DNA of 64,000 bases, from positions 62,001 to 126,000 of the forward strand of contig JBGUQC010000004.1 of assembly GCA_045130665.1 (NCBI GenBank). Direction: 5' to 3'. Positions 44,509-53,366 of this stretch are shown piece by piece (position 1 is the stretch's first letter; every line of letters starts with the position of its first letter). Below the pieces are notes generated by a model. It did not search any database. It saw only the letters and a program-made list of their open reading frames with translations, and was not told the DNA's origin. A program made the translations under genes and the position numbers. This DNA is from RGIG8124 sp045130665. GTDB lineage: Bacteria; Bacillota; Clostridia; Christensenellales; CAG-917.

Positions 44509-45336
44509 ATGGCACATAAGGTTATATTATCTATTCAAGATTATTCATCAATTGGCCGTTGCTCATTAACAGCAGCTATTCCTATTATTAATGCATGCGG
44601 ACAAGAGATTGTAGGCCTTCCTACTTCACTTTTATCTACGCAAACTGCAGGAATTAAAGGTTTTACCTTTATAGACCTTGCAGATAATATGATGCCAGCA
44701 TATAAGCACTGGGAAAAATTGGATTATCATTTTGATTATTTTTACTCTGGATTCTTAGGATCCATACCAACTGTAGAAAATGCCATAACAATTGCAAAAT
44801 CCTTAAAAAAGAAAGGAACTGTTATTGCTGTAGATCCAGCTATGGCCGAGGATGGTAAATTATATGCTATTTTTGATGAGGCATATAAAGACAAAATGAT
44901 TGAATTATGTAAATTATCAGATATACTTATGCCAAACTTTACTGAAAGTAAGATGCTTGCTGGATTATCTCTAGATTTAGAGCCAAATGAGGCAAATGCT
45001 AGAATGATTTTAAGGATATTACATCATAATGGTTATAAAACAGTGCTTTTATCCGGAATTTCACCTAATGATGATACAATTGGTACTGCCCTTTTAGATC
45101 CATCTGGAAGAATTTCATTCCAATACAACAAAAAGGTAGATCAATATATACATGGTGCAGGAGATATTTTATCTTCAGTATTTATGGGAAAGATTGCATC
45201 TGGCATGTCAAAAGAAAAGGCAGCACAAGCTGCAGTTAACTTCTGTTATGAAGTAATTAAGACATCTATTGCTGGTAAAGCAGATCCTAGATACGGAATG
45301 TTTATTGAGCAATGTTTACCACTACTTTATAAATAA
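44509..45336 (+). CDS. Pyridoxamine/pyridoxal kinase family protein
   Basis: Ribokinase-fold kinase predicted to phosphorylate B6 vitamers. The start ILSIQDYSSIGRCSLTAAIPI and LPTSLLSTQTAG match PdxK/PdxY-like pyridoxamine kinases. PNFTESKMLAG and the anion-hole HGAGDILSSVF follow. The catalytic GTGD reads GAGD here, a conservative change that keeps the Asp base. It has 275 residues and is monocistronic between its own promoter and a terminator. Confidence 0.85.
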   Translation: MAHKVILSIQDYSSIGRCSLTAAIPIINACGQEIVGLPTSLLSTQTAGIKGFTFIDLADNMMPAYKHWEKLDYHFDYFYSGFLGSIPTVENAITIAKSLKKKGTVIAVDPAMAEDGKLYAIFDEAYKDKMIELCKLSDILMPNFTESKMLAGLSLDLEPNEANARMILRILHHNGYKTVLLSGISPNDDTIGTALLDPSGRISFQYNKKVDQYIHGAGDILSSVFMGKIASGMSKEKAAQAAVNFCYEVIKTSIAGKADPRYGMFIEQCLPLLYK

Positions 45337-45357
45337 TTTAAATACTTTGTATTTAAA

Positions 45358-45388
45358 AAGGAGAGGAATTAACCTCTCCTTTCTTATT
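45358..45388. terminator. Bidirectional terminator
   Basis: Perfect 9-bp stem AAGGAGAGG/CCTCTCCTT with loop AATTAA and T-rich flank, between convergent genes. Confidence 0.9.
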
Positions 45389-45408
45389 ATTTTTATAGAT
45401 TATTCATA

Positions 45409-47487
45409 TTATTGATTTGCTTTTCTTGCAGCATCTTCTTCTGCTCTCTTCTTAGCATCTTCAATGATTCCCTTGTTGTACATTTGTGGTACTACATCGT
45501 AACGAACGAATTCCATTGTGAAACGTCCCTTACCTTGTGTCATTGAACGTAAGTCTGTTGCATAACGATATAATTCTGCATATGGAGCTTCAACTGTAAT
45601 AGTTGTCTTCTTGCCAGTTGTTAATGAATCCATGATTTGTCCTCTTCTTTGAGATGTTACATCTGCGAGAATTGTTCCTTGGAATTCAGTTGGAACTGTG
45701 ATAGCTACTTTGTAGATTGGCTCTAAGAAGCAAGGATTTGCCTTTGGAAGAGCTTCTTGGAAAGATAATCTTGCAGCTGTTACGAATGCGATTTCTTTAC
45801 TATCTACTGGGTGATATTTTCCATCATAAAGTGTACACTTTAAGTTGTATACTGGATATCCAGCTAATACACCATGTTGAATAGCTTCTCTTAATCCCTT
45901 ATCTACTGCTGGGATGAAGTTGTTTGGAACTGCACCACCAACGATAGCATCTACGAATTCATAGTATCCATCTGCTGCGCCTGGTTCGAATTTAATAAAT
46001 ACATCACCGAATTGTCCTGCACCACCGTTTTGTTTCTTATGTTTACCTTCAGCTGATGCAACACCATTGATTGTTTCATGATATGGAATACGTGGTGCTC
46101 TAGTTGCTGAGTCTAAACCAATCTTATTCTTAACCTTTCTGCACATGATGTCTAATTGAGCTTCACCGAGACCTGAAACAAGAACGTCACCTGTTTCAAT
46201 ATTCTTTTCAACCTTAAAGGTTGGGTCTTCGTCTTGCATCTTAATTAATTGTTGAATAACCTTTTCCTCATCCTTTGGAGCTGTTACTGCTAATGAGATA
46301 ACTGGAGATGGGAACTTAATTGGGTCTACTGTAATCTTTGCAGATTGATCACAAAGTGTATCATTTGTGAATGTATTTGCAAGTTTTGAGAAAGCACCGA
46401 TATCACCTGCACTTAATGATGCAACTGATTCTTGTTTCTTACCACATACTACGTAGATTGTACCAATTCTTTCTGGTTTGCCTTGTGTTGCATTCCATAC
46501 TGTATCACCAGATGAAACTTTACCTTGGATAACCTTAAAGATATTCATCTTTCCTGCATATGGGTCTACTACTGACTTGAATACTTGAGCAACAAATGGT
46601 TTGCTTGGATCTACTTTAAGTTCGACTGCTGCGCCATCTTTTGTTCCCTTATATTCGTGGATTTGTTCTGGGTTTGGTAATAAGTCTACGATTCTGTCTA
46701 ATAAGTTAACAATTCCTACTGGTGGAGTTGCATTTCCTGCGATTGCTGGGATAAATGCACCATTATCAATAGCTACTAAGAAACCACGTCTGATTTCTTC
46801 TGGTGTAAATTCTTCACCATCAAAGAACTTAAGTGTAAGTTCTTCGTCTGATTCAGCTACCATTTCCATTAACTTATCTTTGATTTGAGATACTTTGCCT
46901 TCTAAATCAGCTGGCATATCGATCTTTTTCTTTGTTAAGTCATATGCTGTTGCAGATAAGATATCTACATAACCTACCATCTTTCCGCCCTTCATGATTG
47001 GAGCTTCAATTGGTATAACTGATGGATAATTTGCTGAAATTGCATCAATTGTTGCGAAGAAATCTGCGTTTTCTTTTTCTACACCATTAACGAATAATAA
47101 TGCTGGAACTTTCATTTCTGAGCAAACATCAATAGCTCTTTCTGTACCAACTGTTAATGATCCTGAAGCTTGTGTAACGATAATTGCTGAATCTGTTGCA
47201 GATAATGCAGCAATCATATCACCTTCGAAATCAAAGAATCCTGGAACGTCCATGATGTTGATCTTGTTGTTCTTATGGATAGCATATCCAAAAGCCATAG
47301 AAATAGATATTTTACGTCTAATTTCTTCATCATCATAGTCCATCGTTGATGTTCCATCATCTACTTTACCAAGACGTGTTGTTGTCTTAGCTTCGAACAT
47401 CATAGCTTCTGCGACTGAAGTTTTGCCTTCACCAGAGTGACCGATGAGAGCAACGTTTCTAATAAATTCGTATGAATAATCTTTCAT
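45409..47487 (-). CDS. Divergent elongation factor G-like GTPase
   Basis: The 692 residues carry the full EF-G domain order, but the G domain is altered. The P-loop GHSGEGKT (residues 16-23) is intact. The switch II DTPGH motif is DVPGF (80-84), so the catalytic His is Phe. NKxD is NGVE (134-137), and ERGITI is IRRKISI. Domain IV retains HKKQNGGAGQFGDVFIKFE. Many Clostridia carry such a second EF-G besides the one in the str operon. A role in ribosome recycling or with reduced GTP hydrolysis is an inference. GAGGT precedes the ATG. It is monocistronic. Confidence 0.85.
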   Translation of the reverse strand: MKDYSYEFIRNVALIGHSGEGKTSVAEAMMFEAKTTTRLGKVDDGTSTMDYDDEEIRRKISISMAFGYAIHKNNKINIMDVPGFFDFEGDMIAALSATDSAIIVTQASGSLTVGTERAIDVCSEMKVPALLFVNGVEKENADFFATIDAISANYPSVIPIEAPIMKGGKMVGYVDILSATAYDLTKKKIDMPADLEGKVSQIKDKLMEMVAESDEELTLKFFDGEEFTPEEIRRGFLVAIDNGAFIPAIAGNATPPVGIVNLLDRIVDLLPNPEQIHEYKGTKDGAAVELKVDPSKPFVAQVFKSVVDPYAGKMNIFKVIQGKVSSGDTVWNATQGKPERIGTIYVVCGKKQESVASLSAGDIGAFSKLANTFTNDTLCDQSAKITVDPIKFPSPVISLAVTAPKDEEKVIQQLIKMQDEDPTFKVEKNIETGDVLVSGLGEAQLDIMCRKVKNKIGLDSATRAPRIPYHETINGVASAEGKHKKQNGGAGQFGDVFIKFEPGAADGYYEFVDAIVGGAVPNNFIPAVDKGLREAIQHGVLAGYPVYNLKCTLYDGKYHPVDSKEIAFVTAARLSFQEALPKANPCFLEPIYKVAITVPTEFQGTILADVTSQRRGQIMDSLTTGKKTTITVEAPYAELYRYATDLRSMTQGKGRFTMEFVRYDVVPQMYNKGIIEDAKKRAEEDAARKANQ

Positions 47488-47545
47488 TTTGCACCTCTAT
47501 AAAAATTTTACATAATAACTAGTCTAAAATTAGTTAGCGTTTAAT

Positions 47546-47574
47546 ATGATATAATATTTAAAAACTATTAGCAA
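47546..47574 (-). promoter_or_regulatory. Promoter of the EF-G-like gene
   Basis: Minus strand TTGCTA (47569-47574), 17-bp spacer and TATCAT (47546-47551). The leader is about 50 bases. Confidence 0.65.
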
Positions 47575-47639
47575 ACACTTTTTATATAAGATTTTAACTA
47601 TTTTAATAGTAAAAATAACAAAAAATCCCGTTTTTTTGG

Positions 47640-47671
47640 TTGCAATAGGCTTTGACATGTGTTATTATAAT
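47640..47671 (+). promoter_or_regulatory. Promoter of rpsT
   Basis: TTGCAA (47640-47645) lies 17 bp before TATTAT (47663-47668), which overlaps a TATAAT at 47666-47671. A TTGACA at 47652-47657 is too close to serve as its -35. Confidence 0.5.
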
Positions 47672-47705
47672 CAAGCAATTTTGAAAACACACAGGAGAAA
47701 GATTT

Positions 47706-47972
47706 ATGCCAAACATTAAATCTGCAAAGAAAAGAGTTAAAGTATCAGAAAGGCAACATAAAGAAAATGTTGCAGTAAAATCATACATCAAGAACACAGT
47801 ACGTAAGTACAACGATTTAATCGCAGCTGGTGACAAAGACGGTGCTGCTGCATTCCTTCCAACAGTTTATTCTGCAATTGATGAAGGTGTAACAAAAGGT
47901 GTATTAACAAAGAATTCTGCAAACAGAAAGAAAGCAACTTGTGGTCGTTCTTTAACAAACCTTAGCAAATAA
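47706..47972 (+). CDS. rpsT: 30S ribosomal protein S20
   Basis: The 88 residues start MPNIKSAKKRVKVSERQ and include KSYIKNTVRKYN and a KGVLTKNSANRKK stretch typical of S20. AGGAG precedes the ATG. It is a single-gene unit with a promoter and a terminator. Confidence 0.97.
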   Translation: MPNIKSAKKRVKVSERQHKENVAVKSYIKNTVRKYNDLIAAGDKDGAAAFLPTVYSAIDEGVTKGVLTKNSANRKKATCGRSLTNLSK

Positions 47973-47995
47973 TTTTTATATTATATATAAACTTG

Positions 47996-48025
47996 AGCTC
48001 GATTTATAAAAATCGGGCTTATTTT
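47996..48025. terminator. Bidirectional terminator after rpsT
   Basis: Stem AGCTCGATTT/AAATCGGGCT (one T-G pair) with loop ATAA and a TTATTTTTA tail, between rpsT and the convergent subtilase gene. Confidence 0.85.
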
Positions 48026-49944
48026 TATACTATTTTTTTGGATTTTCTAACTAAATAAACTACTAAAATAGCACCACCTGCAAGAGCAATAACTATTGAA
48101 GTGGATATTAACCAAATCTGCCACATTGGCATTTTTTCAGTTTGTGGAGCCTCGGACACATTAAGAGTTACAGAAAAGTCTGATTTTGCTGAATTAACTG
48201 TAACATAGATATCATATTTTCCAGCACTTTGTGGCTTATAATTAAGAGTTGAACCTTCACTTACCAATTTATCATTTACATACCAAAGGATTTTTGGAGT
48301 GCCATCTGTATACTCATAATCTTTAATTGAGAGATTTATTTCATCTCCAGCAGATAAATCGATATTGGCTGTTGGAATTTCACCATCAGATAAGATTTTA
48401 ATCTTAGATGGGGCTGGATAATAATATTCCATTGTGAAAGTAATTTCATTCGATGGAACAGTATTTGCACCATTGTTATATGATAAAACGGCATAGATGT
48501 GAGTATATCCATGACGATTATCTGGCATATATTTAATAGTTTTGCCACTACCGATTAAAGTATCAGCAGTTCTATTTGTATCTTCTGGATCATATGCATA
48601 CCATTTAAGGTTTGGTGCATATTGATATTCTACTGGCTGTATTGATGCGCTAAGTGTTATTTCGTGTCTACTTTCAAGAGATTGTCTAAGATCAGTTCCA
48701 GAGATTGTGATGGCCTCAGGAGGTATAACATATTCACCTGATGAATCATCCAAGAAATCTATCTCAAATAACTTATCCATTTCAAGATATGATATTTTTA
48801 TATCATCAACTGTATTTGAATAGGTTGAATACTTTGTAAATTCTCTAATTGCTGTAGGCGTTGGTTCATTCTCTTCGTTAGCAGCGAGTCCACGATATTT
48901 CAATGTTAATAATGCTGCTGCGAATGAAACCATAGGTGTAGACATACTTGTTCCAGTTAACTCACCATATAAATCACCATCTTCTGTGTATTTTGTTTGG
49001 TTGAAATCACTAGTTACAGAAGACATGATTTTATAACCAGGTGCTGCAATATCATATTGTTCTCCTCTTGTTGAACCAGAATATATAGTTTGATGACCAT
49101 CTACATATGTAGAATTCATTACACCAATAACATTGGAATTTGCTGCTGGATAATAATTCTTTTTATCTCCATTATTACTTGCTGAAGCAACTAATACTGC
49201 ACTGGATGCATAAGTTGCCAATGAATTAGGATTAAAAGATGCAGACTTATCTGATGCAAATGACATATTAATTACATCTGCTTTATTATATGTTGCATAT
49301 GCAAGTGCGCCTGTTGAATTATCAAAGATTGTTGTGGCTGAATAATAGTTCTTTCCAGCATCTGGATATGATGCTTTTACAGGCATAATTTTGATATATT
49401 TTTCAAGCTCTAAGAAATGAATTAACACGGCTAGAATACCGGAAACGTGTGTTCCATGAGAATCTGCAGCTGTGTCTGACAAATCGTAAGTTTCATGATG
49501 ATTTTGAGATGATGCAACGTTCTTTCCAATGACTTCACCGTTCTCATCTCTATACAAAACATCGTATGGACTAATCTCTTCTGGATCTAATGAAATTGAT
49601 GCACCATTCTCGTTGTATGCACCAGTAAATAATCTATGATTTACATCTATTCCAGTATCAATAACAGCAATAACTACAGGATGTGCTTCAAGATATGTCC
49701 AGTTAATTCCAACACAATCTTTAATTAGTTCTTTCAATGTGAATAAATTCTCATAATTTTCAGAGAAATACCAGTCATAATCTGTTGAACCACTATCTTG
49801 ATTTGCATCTAAATATGTATCTGGTAATTGTGCGTATGCAATATCTGCACTTGAAATAGAACAAATTGCAAAACTAAACATAAGCATTATCACAAGTGAT
49901 AAAACCAGTAATTTTGTATTAAGTTTGCAATTCATTTTCTTCAT
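48025..49944 (-). CDS. Membrane-anchored subtilisin-like serine protease (S8)
   Basis: Exported protease. The signal peptide covers about residues 1-38 (hydrophobic LLVLSLVIMLMFSFAI, likely cleavage at AYA-Q). The catalytic triad is Asp96 (VIAVIDTGID), His163 (DSHGTHVSG) and Ser333 (GTSMSTPM), with an oxyanion Asn in ASASNNGD. Two Ig-like modules occupy roughly residues 420-600. A C-terminal span (WLISTSIVIALAGGAILVVYL) followed by RKSKK anchors it. No long propeptide is seen. It shares one base (TAATG) with the upstream alpha-CTD/WG gene, so the two are translationally coupled. Confidence 0.9.
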   Translation of the reverse strand: MKKMNCKLNTKLLVLSLVIMLMFSFAICSISSADIAYAQLPDTYLDANQDSGSTDYDWYFSENYENLFTLKELIKDCVGINWTYLEAHPVVIAVIDTGIDVNHRLFTGAYNENGASISLDPEEISPYDVLYRDENGEVIGKNVASSQNHHETYDLSDTAADSHGTHVSGILAVLIHFLELEKYIKIMPVKASYPDAGKNYYSATTIFDNSTGALAYATYNKADVINMSFASDKSASFNPNSLATYASSAVLVASASNNGDKKNYYPAANSNVIGVMNSTYVDGHQTIYSGSTRGEQYDIAAPGYKIMSSVTSDFNQTKYTEDGDLYGELTGTSMSTPMVSFAAALLTLKYRGLAANEENEPTPTAIREFTKYSTYSNTVDDIKISYLEMDKLFEIDFLDDSSGEYVIPPEAITISGTDLRQSLESRHEITLSASIQPVEYQYAPNLKWYAYDPEDTNRTADTLIGSGKTIKYMPDNRHGYTHIYAVLSYNNGANTVPSNEITFTMEYYYPAPSKIKILSDGEIPTANIDLSAGDEINLSIKDYEYTDGTPKILWYVNDKLVSEGSTLNYKPQSAGKYDIYVTVNSAKSDFSVTLNVSEAPQTEKMPMWQIWLISTSIVIALAGGAILVVYLVRKSKKIV

Positions 49945-50816
49945 TACTTAATCCACACTACGTTGTTTTCTTTATCTATTGTTCCCCATTTACCATCTTT
50001 TTTGACTTTTGCCTCACCATCTTCAAAATGTGTAGCTGCATCATAAATAAATGGGATCACTTCTTTACCTTTATGATCTATAAATCCAACCTTTCCATTT
50101 AGACTAACAACTGCAAGACCTTCATAAAAGCTCATAGCAAGTTCATACTTTAAATCAATAACTATGTTATTGTTTTCATCTATGTATCCACATTTGTCAT
50201 CTAATTCAACTGAACAAAGTCCTTCTGAGAAACCATATACTTCGTCATACATACATGGAATAACTGTTTTGAAACCATCATAGAATCCCCACTTCCCACC
50301 TTTTTGGATTTTTCTCCATTGATCAGATAGTAATGGTTCTGTGATTTTGTTATCTTTTTTCTCTTCTTTTTGAACTTCTTCTACATCTATGATAATATCC
50401 TTAGCTGCACCAGTTGCAAACTTGGATTTCTTTTCAACAGGTAAAACTTTCTCTTCTTTTGGAGTATTAGTCTTTACAATAATCTTTTCTTCAATTGGTT
50501 TAAAATATAAACCATGTTCATCTAAAGCAGCCTTAATCTCAGTAAGAATACGTTTATTTAAGGTCTGAATTTTATACATATCATGTTCAGTTCTGCGACA
50601 TAAATCGGCTGTAACATTTATTCTGTTATTTTTAAGAAGCGCAATTGTTTCAACTCTTAAAGATAAATCTTCAATTTTTATTTGTAAAAGACTAGCTTCA
50701 AAATATAAAGGTTCTTCTTGTTTATTATTCTGTGGTTTATTCTTTGAATAAAACTTTTGCTTATTCTTGTTATAACCACCTTTATTTTTGTTTTTATATG
50801 TATTTTTATTGCCCAT
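49944..50816 (-). CDS. Protein with RNA polymerase alpha-CTD-like domain and WG repeats
   Basis: The 290 residues have three parts. Residues 1-40 are Lys/Asn/Gln-rich and basic. Residues 46-107 read IEDLSLRVETIALLK, DLCRRTEHDMYKIQ and ILTEIKAALDEHGL, the two helix-hairpin-helix elements of the RNA polymerase alpha C-terminal domain. Residues about 165-290 hold several WG (KWG) repeats such as GGKWGFYDG and VSLNGKVGFIDHKGKEVIPFIYD. There is no signal peptide, so it is probably cytoplasmic and may bind nucleic acid. AAGGA precedes the ATG. It leads the unit with the subtilase. Function is unknown. Confidence 0.75.
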   Translation of the reverse strand: MGNKNTYKNKNKGGYNKNKQKFYSKNKPQNNKQEEPLYFEASLLQIKIEDLSLRVETIALLKNNRINVTADLCRRTEHDMYKIQTLNKRILTEIKAALDEHGLYFKPIEEKIIVKTNTPKEEKVLPVEKKSKFATGAAKDIIIDVEEVQKEEKKDNKITEPLLSDQWRKIQKGGKWGFYDGFKTVIPCMYDEVYGFSEGLCSVELDDKCGYIDENNNIVIDLKYELAMSFYEGLAVVSLNGKVGFIDHKGKEVIPFIYDAATHFEDGEAKVKKDGKWGTIDKENNVVWIK

Positions 50817-50838
50817 TTTATATTTTCCTTATGGAAAT

Positions 50839-50867
50839 ATTTTATCACTTTTTTTTGCTTCTTACAA
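50839..50867 (-). promoter_or_regulatory. Promoter of alpha-CTD/WG-subtilase unit
   Basis: Minus strand TTGTAA (50862-50867), 17-bp spacer and TAAAAT (50839-50844) with an upstream TGA (extended -10). Confidence 0.7.
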
Positions 50868-50879
50868 TAATTTCATTCA

Positions 50880-50908
50880 TTGACTTATTATACTCATAAA
50901 TGTATAAT
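50880..50908 (+). promoter_or_regulatory. Leaderless promoter of the propeller/SH3 protein gene
   Basis: TTGACT (50880-50885), 17-bp spacer and TATAAT (50903-50908) preceded by TG. The expected +1, seven bases beyond the -10, is base 50915, the A of the ATG. An upstream ATG at 50900 lies inside the promoter and cannot be the start. Confidence 0.75.
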
Positions 50909-50914
50909 AAACCT

Positions 50915-53365
50915 ATGGCAAAAAGTTCTAAAATAAATTCACTATTATTGATAATAATATTTGTTCTTATCTTTGCTACGGCATTGACTATATTATTATC
51001 CTCAAATACCGATACAACTTTTGCCCAAGTTAACCAAATTAATTTCGACATTTTATTCCCAGCACATCATTATATTCAGTTGAGTGATCCAACATTCATT
51101 GCTAAAAGCAATAATTATTTGGCAATTTATGACGAAACCGCAAAGGTTATCCTCACTATAGATACACAAAACAACCAGAAAATTATTGATGTAAGCAATT
51201 ATTACCCACTAAAAAACTTATTTATTTTAAATAATGTCGTTTTAATTGAATATACCGTTAACAATACAACAACGTATGCAAAATATAATATTGAAACATC
51301 CACTGCTTTTGAGGCAGTTACTCTAACCTCACCTCAAAATATTGATTCATTATCTTCAGATGGAACACTTTTATATGCCAAATCCAAATTTGGACAAATA
51401 TCTGTCTATGATTCAACATTTGCAATTCACAATGGCATAGACAATTACGAGATTGATGTTTTACTCGGAAAAATCCCATTTGCTGGATTTAATGATAAGG
51501 TTGCTTCATTCTCATTTAATGGATCTGGATTAGATTTGAATGTTACAGTTCTTGATACAAAAGTTAATGCAAATAAAGCTGCAAGTGCTATATCTCCTGC
51601 ATCTATTGGTTATAACGGAACATATGTATTTGCATATTATAAAGATGACGAGAACGATATTCATAAGATTTCAGTATATAATGCTGCCAACCAAACAAAA
51701 TTGTTTGATTACAACATTGTTTTAGATTCATTTATAGTATTCGGCAATGATATTTATGTTATTTATCAAGATAAAATTTACATTTATAATGTAAATAATG
51801 ATACAACTGCACTAACATTGAATTCATATTATGCAAAAGTTGGTAATGATGTTGAACACTTAAATGCTCCAAAAGCATCTGTTATAAATGGCGATTATTT
51901 ATATGTTGCAGATACAAACAATAACAGAATCTTAATATATGATATCACCAATGATGCATATGTAACTCAAATCACTTGTTCAAAACCTGAAGATATCGTT
52001 TATGTATCTAACAAAAAATGGTTTGTTTTATCTAACAACAAAATTATTGAATACGAAAAGACATCACAAAAAGCTGAACATTCTCTCGGAGCAGGCTTCA
52101 CTATTAAATCCATTACATGGATGGGAAAACTTTATGTTTTAGCCTCAGATGGAACGTCTACATCCGTTTATGTTCTATATGCTGGTGAATTCTATAAGCT
52201 ATTCACTGTAAATAATGCTACAGATATTACTTCAACCGCAGATGGTTCATTTATTTATGTATTATGCGGAACAGCAGGAAACCAATATGTTGCATGCTAC
52301 GATGAAAAAGGGACTAAATCATTAGTAGAATTAAATCTTAATGATGTATCTGCAAAACAAGTAAAGGTAGATACAGTTGGTAATTTGTATGTTTTAACAG
52401 AAAATTATCACATCATTTCTTATGTTAGAAGAGCTGTATCTTATGACAAGAAAGAAGAACTTAATTTCACAAATGATATTTATTCTATAAATATAAATAG
52501 CTTCTCTCTAGCTCCAAATAACAAAGTTATTTTCTCAAATAATGATTCATTTATTGGTATAGCTGATATGGAACATGTAGATCAATTCACTCCAACACCA
52601 GCACCAGATATTTCTAATACAAGCGTATCTATATATACGACAAATAGTACAACATTATTTTTCACTGAACCAAATTCACTTGAAGATGCAATTATTGTTG
52701 AAGAAAATATCTTAATACCAGTATTTGATAATGCATCTCAAGTTAATAACTTGTTATATGGTTATTACGATGGAAAATATGGATATTTCAATGTATCCTT
52801 CTTAACAAAATTAGATGAAACAGATGCAACAGACCAATACTTGGTAACTATTGCATTTAATGTTCGTATCTATAAATTCCCTATTGAAACATCTCAATCT
52901 ATCCAAGTTGGACAAAACTATGTTGTTCAATATTTGAACAATGTTTCTGATTTTGATAATGCAAGATGGTTTAAAATTAAGACAAATGATCAAGTCTTCT
53001 ATATCTTAAGAGAAAGTGTTACTGAATCTGACCGTGAAGAACCAACAGAAACACCAAGAACTGGTAAAGCTCAAGCAAAACGTATTGGTGGTCAAATTAA
53101 TTTATATGCTACCCCAAGTGATTCAAGTGATGTAATTATGAAGATATCAGATGGACAAAATCTTGAAATTTATGACGAAATTTCTGGATATTACTATGTA
53201 AATTATAATGGACAAGCTGGTTATACAAGAGTTGAAGATGTAAATCTTACAGGTTTAACTTCAGCACAAAAAATTGGAATTATCTTAGCTGTATTATCTG
53301 TATTAGCTGGCGGCGCCATCTTTGTAACAACAAATATTACACGTAAGAAAAACAAAAATAATTAA
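50915..53365 (+). CDS. Membrane-anchored extracellular protein: beta-propeller-like and SH3-like domains
   Basis: The start at 50915 (MAKSSKINSLLL) is fixed by the promoter. The 816 residues begin with a hydrophobic segment (LLLIIIFVLIFATALTILL) and a possible cleavage near FAQ. A long region to about residue 520 has repeating DxxNNRILIYDI-like blades (VADTNNNRILIYDI, DTVGNLYVLTEN) typical of NHL/YWTD propellers. One or two SH3b-like barrels follow (INLYATPSDSSDVIMKI, GYYYVNYNGQAGYTR). A C-terminal span LAVLSVLAGGAIFVTT then KKNKNN anchors it, like the divergent subtilase. The role is unknown; a substrate or partner of that protease is an inference. Confidence 0.75.
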   Translation: MAKSSKINSLLLIIIFVLIFATALTILLSSNTDTTFAQVNQINFDILFPAHHYIQLSDPTFIAKSNNYLAIYDETAKVILTIDTQNNQKIIDVSNYYPLKNLFILNNVVLIEYTVNNTTTYAKYNIETSTAFEAVTLTSPQNIDSLSSDGTLLYAKSKFGQISVYDSTFAIHNGIDNYEIDVLLGKIPFAGFNDKVASFSFNGSGLDLNVTVLDTKVNANKAASAISPASIGYNGTYVFAYYKDDENDIHKISVYNAANQTKLFDYNIVLDSFIVFGNDIYVIYQDKIYIYNVNNDTTALTLNSYYAKVGNDVEHLNAPKASVINGDYLYVADTNNNRILIYDITNDAYVTQITCSKPEDIVYVSNKKWFVLSNNKIIEYEKTSQKAEHSLGAGFTIKSITWMGKLYVLASDGTSTSVYVLYAGEFYKLFTVNNATDITSTADGSFIYVLCGTAGNQYVACYDEKGTKSLVELNLNDVSAKQVKVDTVGNLYVLTENYHIISYVRRAVSYDKKEELNFTNDIYSININSFSLAPNNKVIFSNNDSFIGIADMEHVDQFTPTPAPDISNTSVSIYTTNSTTLFFTEPNSLEDAIIVEENILIPVFDNASQVNNLLYGYYDGKYGYFNVSFLTKLDETDATDQYLVTIAFNVRIYKFPIETSQSIQVGQNYVVQYLNNVSDFDNARWFKIKTNDQVFYILRESVTESDREEPTETPRTGKAQAKRIGGQINLYATPSDSSDVIMKISDGQNLEIYDEISGYYYVNYNGQAGYTRVEDVNLTGLTSAQKIGIILAVLSVLAGGAIFVTTNITRKKNKNN

Positions 53366-53366
53366 T

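Noticed and set aside
47652..47671. TTGACA paired with TATAAT as the rpsT promoter
   Set aside because: The spacer is only 8 bp; TTGCAA-17-TATTAT is geometrically better.
50900..50914. ATG at 50900 as start of the propeller protein
   Set aside because: This ATG overlaps the -10 box and lies upstream of the expected transcript start.
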